DNA of 64,000 nucleotides from Chthonomonadales bacterium (GTDB lineage: Bacteria; Armatimonadota; Chthonomonadetes; Chthonomonadales; CAJBBX01): positions 62,001 to 126,000 of the forward strand of contig DAIDHP010000004.1 of assembly GCA_027459625.1 (NCBI GenBank). Reading direction: 5' to 3'. Position 1 is the stretch's first letter. Each line of letters opens with the position of its first letter. Below, piece by piece: positions 24,548-34,132 of this stretch. The notes under the pieces were generated by a model. It was given only the letters and a program-made list of their open reading frames with translations, was not told where the DNA came from and searched no databases. The position numbers and the translations under genes are program-made.

Positions 24548-25255
24548 ATGTTGCTTAATCCTATGGTCGAATTGCTTCAACAAAGAATTGGGGTGAAGTT
24601 TCGCGATGCGGATCTCCTGCGCAAGGCGCTGAGGCATCGTTCCGCCGATCCGGATCATCCCGATAACAACTACGAACGTCTTGAGTTTCTTGGCGACGGC
24701 ATTCTAGGAGTGACAATTTGTCAGTATCTCTATTCCCATTACCCGGATAAAAACGAGGGGAATCTCGCGATTGCAAAATCGTATCTTGCAAGCGATAGGG
24801 TATTCACCGCCATCGCATTGGAGCTCGGCTTGGATGAAGCCATCGAACTCGGTGATTTGGAAGCCATATCCAGCGGACGAGCGCGCAAGCGAATTCTGGA
24901 GGATGTTTTCGAAGCTCTTATCGCAGCCATCTATTTGGATCAGGGGATGCGCAAGGCGCAACAGGTCGCAAGGAAATGGCTAAAACCCTACTTCAAAGAG
25001 GTGGAGACGACAGCGTATCGGCGAGATTTTAAATCCATGCTTCAGGAAAGCACGCAGAAGACGCATCACAAGGCCCCACGTTATCAGATCACGCAGGAAA
25101 CGGGAGCGGAACACGACAAGACCTTTTATGCTCAAGTACTCCTTGGAAATAAAATACTAGGACATGGGGTTGGAAAGAGTAAAAAGGAGGCGGAGCAGGA
25201 AGCGGCAAGCGAGGCTCTTCGGATTATTGACATGGAGTTTTCGGAGGGAGAGTGA
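24548..25255 (+). CDS. rnc: Ribonuclease III
   Basis: A 235-residue double-strand-specific RNase. The catalytic signature NYERLEFLGDGIL is at 41-53 and the second acidic motif EDVFEALIAAIYLD at about 118. A C-terminal dsRNA-binding domain follows (SMLQESTQKTHHKAPRYQI through KSKKEAEQEAASEAL). Length is normal. It processes rRNA precursors and other hairpin RNAs. Its position after the fab genes is a common arrangement. Its stop is 6 nt before the mtnP ATG. Confidence 0.97.
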   Translation: MLLNPMVELLQQRIGVKFRDADLLRKALRHRSADPDHPDNNYERLEFLGDGILGVTICQYLYSHYPDKNEGNLAIAKSYLASDRVFTAIALELGLDEAIELGDLEAISSGRARKRILEDVFEALIAAIYLDQGMRKAQQVARKWLKPYFKEVETTAYRRDFKSMLQESTQKTHHKAPRYQITQETGAEHDKTFYAQVLLGNKILGHGVGKSKKEAEQEAASEALRIIDMEFSEGE

Positions 25256-25261
25256 TTGACC

Positions 25262-26059
25262 ATGAAAGATATCGCGATTGGAATCATTGGCGGCAGTGGT
25301 TTTTACAGCCTGCTTGATAATGTGGAGGAACGCAAAGTGGAAACTCCCTATGGCGATCCAAGCGATAACCTCTTCATCGCGGATTTGGGAGATCGCAAAA
25401 TAGCCTTTCTGCCTCGGCATGGCAGAACCCATACGATTCCCCCTCATAAAGTGAATTATCGAGCGAACATCTGGACTCTCAAACAGGTTGGTGTGAAATA
25501 CCTGATCAGTCCCGGAGCAGCGGGAAGTCTGCAGCCGCATATTCATCCCGGCGATTTTGTGGTGTGCGATCAGTTCGTGGACAGAACCCGTGGACGACTG
25601 GATACCTTCTATGAAGGTCCCGATGTCTACCATGTCAGTCCTGCGGACACCTATTGTCCTCATCTGCGCCAATTGGCGATTGAGGTGATCCGCGAACAGG
25701 ATATTCACGTTCATGAAAAAGGAACGGTTGTGGTGATTAACGGTCCGCGCTTTTCCACCAAGGCGGAGAGCAAATGGTTCGCCGCGCAAGGCTGGGAGGT
25801 GATCAGCATGACTCAATATCCCGAAGCCTATCTTGCGTTGGAAATGGAAATGGCGGTGGTGAATATCTCCTTAATTACCGATTATGATTGCGGGTTGCAT
25901 TCGGAAGGTAAAATTAAACCGGTGACCGCCGATGAAGTCTTCGCCGTTTTCAAAAAGAATTCGGAGCAAATAAGGAAAGTGGTTCTGGCAATGGCTTCTC
26001 GAATTCCGTTGGATTTGGATAGCCCTTGCCACCATTCTCTAAAGTATGCCAAAGTGTGA
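25262..26059 (+). CDS. mtnP: S-methyl-5'-thioadenosine phosphorylase
   Basis: A 265-residue phosphorylase splitting methylthioadenosine with phosphate into adenine and methylthioribose-1-phosphate. GIIGGSGFY at the start and RHGRTHTIPPHKVNYRANIW are family marks. The base-recognition segment ends in TDYDCG, the Asp-containing form expected for 6-amino purines, favouring MTAP over inosine/guanosine phosphorylase. ATG 25262 follows GGAGGGAG in the rnc 3' end; a TTG at 25256 is the alternative. Its two products are used by the next genes mtnA and apt. Confidence 0.93.
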   Translation: MKDIAIGIIGGSGFYSLLDNVEERKVETPYGDPSDNLFIADLGDRKIAFLPRHGRTHTIPPHKVNYRANIWTLKQVGVKYLISPGAAGSLQPHIHPGDFVVCDQFVDRTRGRLDTFYEGPDVYHVSPADTYCPHLRQLAIEVIREQDIHVHEKGTVVVINGPRFSTKAESKWFAAQGWEVISMTQYPEAYLALEMEMAVVNISLITDYDCGLHSEGKIKPVTADEVFAVFKKNSEQIRKVVLAMASRIPLDLDSPCHHSLKYAKV

Positions 26060-26095
26060 TGTCCCGGGTGACGTAAGAGAGAATGAGGATAGTAA

Positions 26096-27163
26096 ATGCG
26101 AGGTCCGGATAAAGTTATACAGACAGTCTCTTGGAAGAATGGGCGAGTGCTGCTGATTGATCAGACCGCCCTTCCGGAGCGTTTATCTTATGTGGAACTG
26201 ACCGACTGGCGTGAAGTGGCTCAGTCAATTCGCACCATGGTGGTGAGGGGGGCTCCCGCCATCGGTTGCACCGCCGCTTTGGGGATCGCACTTGCGGCAA
26301 GGGGCATTATCGCACAGAATCGAGAGGCGTTTACGAAAAGAATTGCGCAAATCGCCGACACCTTTCGAGCTGCGCGCCCCACCGCAGTGAATCTGTTCTG
26401 GGCGATTGATCGGATGATGAACGTCATCGAGAAAACCGATGGTAACGTGGTGGATATAAAGGACGCCCTGATCACCGAAGCGTTGGAACTCTTGGGGGAG
26501 GATATCGAATCCAACAGAGCCATGGGGCGACACGGTGCGTCTTTGCTGAAGGATGGGGATTCCATCCTGACGCACTGCAACGCGGGCGCTCTGGCAACCG
26601 TGGGATATGGAACCGCGCTCGGCGTGATACGTTCCGCCGTGGAGGACGGGAAACATATTCAAGTGTATGCGGATGAAACTCGCCCGAGATTTCAAGGCAT
26701 GAAATTGACCGCATGGGAACTGCAGCAGGATAACATCCCTGTGACAATCATAGCGGATAACATGGCGGCGTCGCTGATGAAAGATTCGAAGATAGACGCT
26801 GTGATCGTGGGCGCGGACAGAATAGCCAGAAACGGCGACACCGCGAATAAGATAGGTACCTACAATGTGGCGGTGATCGCCCATTATCATCAAATTCCGT
26901 TTTATGTCGCCGCGCCGTTTTCGACCATTGACCCCTCTCTTCCCACCGGAAGGCAAATCCCCATCGAGGAGCGTGAGCCCGTCGAAATGACTCACGTGGA
27001 GGGAATTCGCATTGCGCCTGAAGGCGTTCCGGTGCTGAACCCAGCCTTCGACGTGACCCCTGCGGAATTGATCACGGCGATTATCACGGAACGCGGGGTG
27101 GTGAAGCCTCCCTATGACGAGGCGTTGGAAAAAATGAGAACCCCTGCAACTGTTGAAGCTTAA
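26096..27163 (+). CDS. mtnA: Methylthioribose-1-phosphate isomerase
   Basis: A 355-residue enzyme isomerising methylthioribose-1-phosphate to methylthioribulose-1-phosphate. Motifs include VRGAPAIGCTAALG (about 45-58), ILTHCNAGALATVGYGTALGV, VYADETRPRFQG and VGADRIARNGDTANKIGTY, which hold the catalytic Cys and Asp of the family. It is related to eIF2B alpha-type subunits, but the active-site set marks it as MtnA. It directly follows mtnP. Downstream steps of the methionine salvage pathway (mtnB, mtnC, mtnD) are not in the window. Confidence 0.96.
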   Translation: MRGPDKVIQTVSWKNGRVLLIDQTALPERLSYVELTDWREVAQSIRTMVVRGAPAIGCTAALGIALAARGIIAQNREAFTKRIAQIADTFRAARPTAVNLFWAIDRMMNVIEKTDGNVVDIKDALITEALELLGEDIESNRAMGRHGASLLKDGDSILTHCNAGALATVGYGTALGVIRSAVEDGKHIQVYADETRPRFQGMKLTAWELQQDNIPVTIIADNMAASLMKDSKIDAVIVGADRIARNGDTANKIGTYNVAVIAHYHQIPFYVAAPFSTIDPSLPTGRQIPIEEREPVEMTHVEGIRIAPEGVPVLNPAFDVTPAELITAIITERGVVKPPYDEALEKMRTPATVEA

Positions 27164-27194
27164 TGTAAGCAATTCTTTTTTAATGGAGGATGGC

Positions 27195-27716
27195 ATGCCC
27201 CATCTGATAGCTAAATCTCTCATAAGGGATATACCGGACTTTCCACAACCCGGTATTCTTTTTAGAGATATCACACCCGTTTTAGCGAACCCGCAAGCGG
27301 TGGCTGAAATCATTGATCGCTTCGCGAATTTTGCATCCTCACGCAAGCCAGATGCCGTGGTGGGTATCGAATCAAGAGGGTTTATCTTCGGGATGCCCTT
27401 GGCGATGCATATGAACCTTCCGTTTGTACCGGTTCGCAAGGCGGGGAAACTGCCATGGAAATGCATTATAGAGGAGTATGCGCTTGAATATGGCGTTAAC
27501 TCCATGGAAATGCATTCCGACGCCATTGCGCCCGGGCAGCATGCCTTGATCGTGGATGACCTCTTAGCCACGGGCGGCACGGCCGCCGCCGCTATCAGGC
27601 TGGTGAAACGATTGGGCGGAAGCGTGGTGGGTTGCTGTTTTCTGATTGAATTGAAGGATCTGAAAGGTCGCGATAGTTTAGGCGACCTTGACGTGCAAAC
27701 ATTGATAGCATATTAA
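27195..27716 (+). CDS. apt: Adenine phosphoribosyltransferase
   Basis: A 173-residue enzyme that converts adenine and PRPP to AMP. It has the IPDFPQPGILFRDITPVL start, ESRGFIFG, and the PRPP-binding loop ALIVDDLLATGGTAAAA. ATG 27195 follows GGAGGA (27185-27190) and gives a standard length. The longer frame from 27153 overlaps mtnA and is unlikely. It should salvage adenine released by MtnP. A terminator follows at 27757. Confidence 0.96.
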   Translation: MPHLIAKSLIRDIPDFPQPGILFRDITPVLANPQAVAEIIDRFANFASSRKPDAVVGIESRGFIFGMPLAMHMNLPFVPVRKAGKLPWKCIIEEYALEYGVNSMEMHSDAIAPGQHALIVDDLLATGGTAAAAIRLVKRLGGSVVGCCFLIELKDLKGRDSLGDLDVQTLIAY

Positions 27717-27756
27717 ACGAACCCGTGGAGTTTCCTAATCTCACGCGACTGTTCAT

Positions 27757-27789
27757 CCTTACGCCATTAATGGGGTAAGGCTAATTTTT
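27757..27789 (+). terminator. Terminator after apt
   Basis: CCTTAC (27757-27762) pairs with GTAAGG (27775-27780) and the palindrome CCATTAATGG lies inside; CTAA and T5 (27785-27789) follow. It closes the rnc-mtnP-mtnA-apt transcript before the permease gene. Confidence 0.65.
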
Positions 27790-27882
27790 GCTTGGCGTCA
27801 CGTTTTCTTCCTTCGCCGCCCGAACGAGATCGATTTTACACCGCCACAAACGCGATTTTTTATCTTCCCGAGGGGGATCACC

Positions 27883-29223
27883 GTGATTGAGAGACTTTTT
27901 CATTTAAAGGAGAATAACACCACCCTCCGTACCGAGATTATAGCGGGTTTCACCACCTTTATGACAATGGCGTATATCATCGCGGTAAACCCTCTTATTC
28001 TTGCAGGGACGCCGGGGCATGAAGGACCGTTAGGCTCTAAAATGTTCGCCGCCACCGTCGCCGCCACCTGTCTTGGCGCTGCTATCCCCACCCTTCTGAT
28101 GGGTTTATGGTCCAACTACCCACTCGCCTTGGCAAGCGGCATGGGCCTTAACGCCGCTTTGGTGGCGGCCGTCGGGAGCCAGCAGGGCATCACCTGGCAG
28201 GTGATGATGGGGGTTATCTTCGTGGAGGGTGCGATCATCACTATTCTTGTGCTCACTCGCATGCGTGAATGGGTGATGAACGCCATCCCAATGGATTTAA
28301 AACGAGCTCTTGGAGTGGGGATCGGCCTGTTTATCGCACTGCTCGGTCTCCATGGCGGGCATTTGATGAACACCACCCATCCCCTTCCGGGCGACCCGCT
28401 AACCACCACCCCAACCGGGAATTTCCATAACCCTGCAACCTTGCTCGCCACATTCGGAATCCTTATAAGCGTGTGGTTGATGGCGAGACGAACCAAAGGG
28501 GCGTTGCTGATAGGCATCATTCTAACCACCGTTGTGGCGATTTTTTTCCATCTTTCTCAAATGCCTCAAGAGATCATGGAGATGCCTCATTTCACCACTT
28601 TCGCCCATTTGGATATCCTCGGGGCGTTGCAGCCAGGACTGTTAGCTTTAGTGTTCGCGTTCCTGACAACCGATTTTTTTGATACGATGGGAACCGTTAT
28701 CGCCGTCGGGGAGCAAGCCGGACAGTTGGATCCGGAAGGGCGTCTTCCGAGATTGAACCGTGTGTTGCTCGTGGATTCCCTTGCCGCCATGTGGGGTGGT
28801 ATTTGTTCGGCATCCTCCGTCACCACCTATATCGAGAGCGCCTCCGGCGTGGGAGAGGGCGGCAGAACAGGTTTGACAAGCGTAGTCGTCGGCTTGCTTT
28901 TTCTGGTGGCTATGTTTTTTGCTCCGATTATCGGCGTTATCCCGCCTGAAGCCACCTCCGCCGCATTGATCATCGTCGGTTTTCTCATGATGAAAGTGGT
29001 GAAGGATATTAACTTTGAGGATTACAGTTCGGCGATTCCCGCTTTCCTGGTGATGCTTGTCATTCCTCTCACCATGAGCATATCCAGGGGGATTGGGGCT
29101 GGCTTCATCTGTTATGTTTTCGTGAAGTCCTTATCCGGTAAAATCAAGGAAATACCCGTTGTTCTGTGGGTTCTGGCATTTCTTTTTGCGTTGAGTTTTT
29201 ACCTCGAAAGAGCCCCGCATTAA
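27883..29223 (+). CDS. AzgA/PbuG-type purine permease (NCS2 family)
   Basis: A 446-residue transporter with about 12-14 membrane segments. The N-terminal segment TEIIAGFTTFMTMAYIIAVNPLIL and TDFFDTMGTVIAVGEQAG are diagnostic of the AzgA-like branch of nucleobase transporters, which import hypoxanthine, guanine and adenine with protons. The start is a GTG with GAGGGGGA 6 nt upstream. It follows apt and probably feeds adenine or other purines to salvage. I see no purine riboswitch in the 166-bp leader. Confidence 0.93.
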   Translation: MIERLFHLKENNTTLRTEIIAGFTTFMTMAYIIAVNPLILAGTPGHEGPLGSKMFAATVAATCLGAAIPTLLMGLWSNYPLALASGMGLNAALVAAVGSQQGITWQVMMGVIFVEGAIITILVLTRMREWVMNAIPMDLKRALGVGIGLFIALLGLHGGHLMNTTHPLPGDPLTTTPTGNFHNPATLLATFGILISVWLMARRTKGALLIGIILTTVVAIFFHLSQMPQEIMEMPHFTTFAHLDILGALQPGLLALVFAFLTTDFFDTMGTVIAVGEQAGQLDPEGRLPRLNRVLLVDSLAAMWGGICSASSVTTYIESASGVGEGGRTGLTSVVVGLLFLVAMFFAPIIGVIPPEATSAALIIVGFLMMKVVKDINFEDYSSAIPAFLVMLVIPLTMSISRGIGAGFICYVFVKSLSGKIKEIPVVLWVLAFLFALSFYLERAPH

Positions 29224-29241
29224 TTATTCAGGAAGGATATA

Positions 29242-30012
29242 ATGACGAACATGCATGCTTGGGATTCCGATTCCTATGATAAGTCCTTTTCCTATGTCTG
29301 GAAAATGGCGGAAAGCGTTATGGCGTTATTGAACCCCCAGGCATCCGAAACCATTCTTGACTTAGGATGCGGCACGGGGCATCTCACCAGAAGAATCGCG
29401 GATTCAGGAGCAACGGTTGTTGGACTGGATAGCTCCTCCGAGATGCTGTTCAAAGCGCGCACCGCCTATCCTGATATAACTTTCATTCAGGCGGACGCCC
29501 AGAATTTCACACTTGACGAGCGTTTTGAAGCCGTTTTCTCCAACGCCGCTCTTCATTGGATGAAAAACGCCGAAGGGGTGGTGAAAAGCGTCGCTAACGT
29601 ATTGAAGCCTGGTGGAAGGTTCGTGGCGGAGTTTGCCGGCAAAGGGAATGTGGGCAAAATATTTGATCAGCTTGATCGCAGTTTCGATATGATGGGCCGA
29701 CGGACCGAGCCGGAAGTGAACCCTCGTTTCACGCCAACTCTTGCGGAGTATTCCATGCTTCTTCAAAAGCATGGACTGGAGACCGTCTGTGCAACAATGA
29801 CGGATCGACCCACTCCTTTGGAAGGGGGCGAACTCGGTTTGAGAATGTGGCTGGATCAATTCACGAAAGCGTATTTTGCGGAGCTTAATCCTGCGGAGAT
29901 GGAGACGCTCTATCTGCATATCGAGGATGGATTGCGCCGGTATCTCTTCCATGATGGAGTTTGGATAGCGGATTATCGTCGATTGATGTTCAAAGCTATA
30001 AAAACATTGTAA
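29242..30012 (+). CDS. Class I SAM-dependent methyltransferase
   Basis: A 256-residue soluble methyltransferase. Motif I ILDLGCGTGHLTRRIADSG with the acidic VVGLDSSSEML binds SAM, and FSNAALHWMKNAEGVVKSV matches motifs of the Tam/UbiE-like group. The C-terminal half (SFDMMGRRTEPEVNPRFTP onward) resembles trans-aconitate methyltransferase-like enzymes, but the substrate is not clear. An AGGAAGGA site precedes the ATG. It is 18 bp after the permease and likely in its transcript, which ends at the shared terminator at 30011-30040. Confidence 0.85.
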   Translation: MTNMHAWDSDSYDKSFSYVWKMAESVMALLNPQASETILDLGCGTGHLTRRIADSGATVVGLDSSSEMLFKARTAYPDITFIQADAQNFTLDERFEAVFSNAALHWMKNAEGVVKSVANVLKPGGRFVAEFAGKGNVGKIFDQLDRSFDMMGRRTEPEVNPRFTPTLAEYSMLLQKHGLETVCATMTDRPTPLEGGELGLRMWLDQFTKAYFAELNPAEMETLYLHIEDGLRRYLFHDGVWIADYRRLMFKAIKTL

Positions 30013-30040
30013 AAAACCCCCGTCATGTTTGATGACGGGG
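30011..30040 (-). terminator. Intrinsic terminator for the minus-strand PEP-CTERM gene
   Basis: A 9-bp perfect stem CCCCGTCAT (30018-30026) / ATGACGGGG (30032-30040) with a 5-nt loop. On the minus strand it is followed by G and T6 (complement of 30011-30016). On the plus strand only AATTT follows, so it may also weakly end the methyltransferase transcript. Confidence 0.8.
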
Positions 30041-30072
30041 AATTTGAGAAGACAATCCGTATTTAACACCTT

Positions 30073-30783
30073 TTAGTGGGTGAGATACCTTTTCCGGATT
30101 AGTAACATCAAGCCGGGTATGCCTGATCCTATCAGCATGCCTATCGTTCCAGGTTCAGGCACTTGCGAGTATGTCTGGTCCACGAAAGAGAGTGTTGGTT
30201 CCAACCCTGAATTACGAAACATCATATCCTTTTTGACATTCAACTGATAGATAGGGGCAAAATAGATATGATCGTCTGAAATAGTGGTGTGGGTGGTTCC
30301 CTGTCCGGGAACATATGAAGCGGAGTCGTGTATGCTCAGTTTTCCCACTACCACGCTGTTGCTCGGATTGATCAGGGATTCGGTGATGCTCATCAGTCCC
30401 GTGCCTGCGGTGTTGCCGGTGCCATCCACCACATCCGGATTGCCGTATAGTTCCGCATCGATAATAGGATTGCCCGATGAAGTCACCGTGTAGCTTAACA
30501 GTCCATCCAATATGGTGCTCGGGTTGGGATTGCTCCATGCGCCTTGAAATTCCAAGCCGTAAACCATGGGGCGCGGATTGATGGTTAAAACGCTAATTGC
30601 GGATGGGTCAACGAGACCTCCGCTTGCGGATGTGTAGTTAAAGTTCGAAAATGTTTTATCGCCAATAACCAACGTGCCGTTATTGGTGATGAGATCCGAC
30701 AAGACCGCCGCCTTCGCCTGTGAAAGCGTAAGCAGTAACAATAAAGCCACTAGGCCTGCGATACTCCAAGTATATCTTTTCAT
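30073..30783 (-). CDS. PEP-CTERM sorting-domain secreted protein
   Basis: A 236-residue exported protein with a signal peptide (ALLLLLTLSQAKAA). The C-terminal tripartite sorting signal reads VPEPGTIGMLIGSGIPGLMLLIRKR: a VPEP motif, a hydrophobic helix and a basic end. It should be processed by an exosortase, which is not in this window. The body is low in charge and rich in Gly, Ser, Thr and Asn, as usual for these extracellular proteins, and has no recognisable enzyme domain. The gene is monocistronic: a terminator follows and its promoter lies in the 178-bp gap upstream. Confidence 0.85.
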   Translation of the reverse strand: MKRYTWSIAGLVALLLLLTLSQAKAAVLSDLITNNGTLVIGDKTFSNFNYTSASGGLVDPSAISVLTINPRPMVYGLEFQGAWSNPNPSTILDGLLSYTVTSSGNPIIDAELYGNPDVVDGTGNTAGTGLMSITESLINPSNSVVVGKLSIHDSASYVPGQGTTHTTISDDHIYFAPIYQLNVKKDMMFRNSGLEPTLSFVDQTYSQVPEPGTIGMLIGSGIPGLMLLIRKRYLTH

Positions 30784-30961
30784 CGTGAATCACTCCTTCC
30801 AGGGAGAGTGGATAGTTGATTATGATCCACTTGACGGCGGATCATAAAGTGACTGTTTGTTTCCTTGCGTTTCTTACGGATTCCTTCCCAATTAAGGATT
30901 CATTTGTTAATGTTGCAAGAAACATGCCAAACTTCAATGTTACAATCGCAGCCTCGACGCT

Positions 30962-33900
30962 TTACGGCGTTACGATTTTACTTTCGCCGAACTCCAATGG
31001 CGCTGCGAGCCGGCCGAGAATCGCCAGGCGTAAAGTCAACGGTTCCCCTGCATGGCTGTTGATTCTGATCACCGGAAACGCGTAGTTTTGATAACGGCTT
31101 ACATCCTGGCGGATCGGAACCGTATCGAGGATTTTATCCCCGTTATTTATTAGCAAGACCACCTGTCCTTTTCCTTCGGACGCAAGCCATTCCGCCTCCC
31201 CGGTGTTCCCGAAGGATACGTTAAGCGTTAATACATCTCCCGCATATCTCGTCTGTAAATAATTAAATTCCGAATTGGCGTATTTCAACGGGTTTTTGCC
31301 GTCCGCAGGTATATTTCCAACGGATATCAACGGCATGTTCGCCGTCGTTTTGCCGGTGCCGGTGGTAACGAATACTGGAAACTTGCCTTCCAGACGAAGC
31401 TTTAGGTATGGTTTCTGATCGTTCTCCCATATGCCCGGGAAACCCATGGAAGTGGCGTCTTCGTCGATTGTAAAATCAACAAGAGAGGTTTTATCCGGGG
31501 GAGTGACATCCTGAACATTTTGAGCGTATTTTTTCAATTCCATTGCGGAGGGACGCGGTTTTCCGTCAGGAGAGAAAATGCCGTAATCGCTGTTTTCGTT
31601 GATCCTTAATCCGCCGGGGAACCACCAGCATGCGCCTCCGTTCGCCTTTGACGCCAAAGCCATGCGGTAGAATAGCCGATAATAATCCCCTTGGGCGATT
31701 ACATTCGCGACCTCGTCGCCGGGGTAGATGCTCTTGCCAAACTCCGCCCAGTAGACAGGCTTGCCGTTTCCAGCCCAACGGGCGTACGCTACGGTCAAAC
31801 CGCCAGCGCCGAGGAAATTGTCCCACGATCCATTCAACGCATATCCCTCGGGCGAGATAAAATCAAGGTTCTTCGCTCCCGCCACAAGATCGAAAGGCAA
31901 GCGATTTTCCGCCCAAATGCTTCCATTGCCTCCATAACCGCTTCTGGCTCCGATTAAATGAAATGAGTCGACGGATTTGATTGTTTGGCGTACATTCAAA
32001 TATCCCTGGCTTACCACATCATCGATGAACCGTCGATAAGCGCACACCATCACTCGCCACGGTCCGTTGTGCGTTAATTGATTATCCTCGGGATTAGTGA
32101 TGACTCCGTTATTCATCGGTGCGGGGTAATTCCATTCCTTCTCCGCATTATCAACGGACCCATACTGATCTTTTATCCACTGCGCCCACTTACCGTCCAG
32201 ATACTCTCTTTCCTGATGATTCCCCACAACCGGTTCCCATGCCACATCGTAAGCGAACACTGCGGGGTTGTGGGCTAATCGCGCCGCGCTAATCAGGCTG
32301 ATTATCTTTTGAGGATCGGAATGAAGTGGGTATCCTCCATCGATGAACACATTAGCGTGGATGCCGTGCTCTTTGCAGCGATACAGCGCATCTATCAGGG
32401 AGAGGGCCTGATTCGTATTCAGATACATGATGCAGACTTCGTTCACGCCAATGGCTTGAAGCCGCTTCATGTCCCGTTCCACCAATCCGGGATCATATTG
32501 GTTGGGGGAAAGCCAATGAGCTGTGTATTGATTAGCATCCTGTCCCGACGACCATAATGGCCAGTAATTTACGCCGGCGGGATGCCATGGTTTTCCATCA
32601 AATATAAACTGACCGTCATGCACCGTAATTGGATTAACAGGCCCGTCAGACGCTACATCCACGGTGAATTGATTATGTATCTCATCCAGCAAAGCGTGAG
32701 ATGCCATGTCTGTTATGCTCGCAACATAACGCCAATTTCCGGAAGAGAGACGTGGCAATGTTATTGTCACATCTTCGCTGGCATTCGGTGACAGGTTCAC
32801 TGTGACGCGGCGTCTTATCTCCGTGTGTTTATCCTCTTTGGTTCGGAAGGCGATCACTTCGCATACAACATGTTTGGCGCTGTCACCCGAATTAATCGGA
32901 TGCATGACAAACCGTATCGGATCTCCGGGAAGGAATGAGAATTCATTTGGTCCCGCCCATCCCAGATAAACAGGTTGGAGGATCGAATCCACATATTTAC
33001 GGATGAACTGCGGCTTTTGACAATACCCCCACATGCTTCCCGAATCGGGGGAGCTGTATGAACGATAAATCCACCCGGCGGGAGTGCGGCTGGATAACCT
33101 GCCGTACGGTTGCACTGAGGAGCCCCCGCGATAGCGCAGTATCGGTAGCCAGTTTCCGGAATTGTCAGACACCCTTTTGTACCATGGGGAGAGGGATTCC
33201 AATACGGGCGGTTGCGCTGTGAGCAATGAGACTGGGGCTTTGACAAATTCAAGTTTGGCGATCTCAAATTCCTTCTCGCCCGATGGCATGGGGGTGTGGG
33301 ATTGATCGATGCCGATGGTTAAATGTGCGGCGTTTTCGGTATGAAAATAATCCCCGTCCCCACCGCGATTCGCCGGGCTTCCATCTCTCCAAAACTTGAA
33401 ATCGGTGGAGAGAACGAGATGCTTTTGCCACTTGCTTGTAAGCGGCACGGCGGCGATCCAACGAGATCCATCCCTTTCACGCCACTCAATCGTCATGCCC
33501 GTAGTATGAGAACCTCCCTTGGCGTAGATCGTCATAGCGTTCGCACCGGTTGGAAACGGACTGCTATCGAATTCAGGAAGGCTGAAATTATCCCATTGAC
33601 TAAAATCAGAGAAATGAAAACGCAGGCTGGGTCCGTAGGGGCTGGTCGACTTACTAACGGTGGATATGGTATTGCCATCTCCGGAAGCGCGCATCCACTC
33701 GTTTACAGGATATTTCGTGATATCCATGTCTCCCATGGATGTAAGATGCTGAGCCAACGCCTCTTTCCGCGCCCACACGCCATTCAGATCGTAAACTAAA
33801 TGATTAAAAGGCAACCCCTCCACGCATATCAGTTTCCCATTCTCCTTCAGATAATTCTCCAGCGAAGGAATGGCATCGGCGGGAAATGTGTCGCAGTGAG

Positions 33901-34132
33901 GCAGGATGAGCAAATTGTATTTTCGTGGAGTGAGATCATTATTATTCGCCAACTGCTCGCCGGTAATAATCGTCGCATCATAATGGGCGTTTTGAAGGAT
34001 CGTTAGGATTTGCTTAGAAGCACCATTATCCGTTAGTGGAGGGAGAGACTCAAGAATTGCAATTCGAGGCGCGGCAAGGCATGCCTGAGCGTAGAGAGAG
34101 AAAAGAATGATAACAGAGATAATTTTACGCAT
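30962..34132 (-). CDS. Large secreted glycosidase (clan GH-A-like TIM barrel)
   Basis: A 1056-residue exported protein with a signal peptide (VIILFSLYAQACLAA). Residues about 22-110 look like a glutamine-amidotransferase-like fold (RIAILESLPPLTDNG, LLILPHCDTFPADAI), as in some trimeric beta-galactosidase relatives. Residues about 150-290 resemble a carbohydrate-binding jelly roll. An Ig-like region leads to a TIM barrel from about 510. There, FAYDVAWEPVVG offers a likely acid/base Glu and KPVYWAEFGKS a likely nucleophile Glu, the clan GH-A pattern. The C-terminus is another beta domain. AAGGAG about 10 nt before the ATG supports the start. The exact GH family and substrate are not resolved. 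Confidence 0.7.
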   Translation of the reverse strand: MRKIISVIILFSLYAQACLAAPRIAILESLPPLTDNGASKQILTILQNAHYDATIITGEQLANNNDLTPRKYNLLILPHCDTFPADAIPSLENYLKENGKLICVEGLPFNHLVYDLNGVWARKEALAQHLTSMGDMDITKYPVNEWMRASGDGNTISTVSKSTSPYGPSLRFHFSDFSQWDNFSLPEFDSSPFPTGANAMTIYAKGGSHTTGMTIEWRERDGSRWIAAVPLTSKWQKHLVLSTDFKFWRDGSPANRGGDGDYFHTENAAHLTIGIDQSHTPMPSGEKEFEIAKLEFVKAPVSLLTAQPPVLESLSPWYKRVSDNSGNWLPILRYRGGSSVQPYGRLSSRTPAGWIYRSYSSPDSGSMWGYCQKPQFIRKYVDSILQPVYLGWAGPNEFSFLPGDPIRFVMHPINSGDSAKHVVCEVIAFRTKEDKHTEIRRRVTVNLSPNASEDVTITLPRLSSGNWRYVASITDMASHALLDEIHNQFTVDVASDGPVNPITVHDGQFIFDGKPWHPAGVNYWPLWSSGQDANQYTAHWLSPNQYDPGLVERDMKRLQAIGVNEVCIMYLNTNQALSLIDALYRCKEHGIHANVFIDGGYPLHSDPQKIISLISAARLAHNPAVFAYDVAWEPVVGNHQEREYLDGKWAQWIKDQYGSVDNAEKEWNYPAPMNNGVITNPEDNQLTHNGPWRVMVCAYRRFIDDVVSQGYLNVRQTIKSVDSFHLIGARSGYGGNGSIWAENRLPFDLVAGAKNLDFISPEGYALNGSWDNFLGAGGLTVAYARWAGNGKPVYWAEFGKSIYPGDEVANVIAQGDYYRLFYRMALASKANGGACWWFPGGLRINENSDYGIFSPDGKPRPSAMELKKYAQNVQDVTPPDKTSLVDFTIDEDATSMGFPGIWENDQKPYLKLRLEGKFPVFVTTGTGKTTANMPLISVGNIPADGKNPLKYANSEFNYLQTRYAGDVLTLNVSFGNTGEAEWLASEGKGQVVLLINNGDKILDTVPIRQDVSRYQNYAFPVIRINSHAGEPLTLRLAILGRLAAPLEFGESKIVTP

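Noticed and set aside
27717-27882. Purine riboswitch before the permease gene
   Set aside because: No conserved junction or loop-loop bases of the purine aptamer are visible; the only hairpin is the apt terminator.
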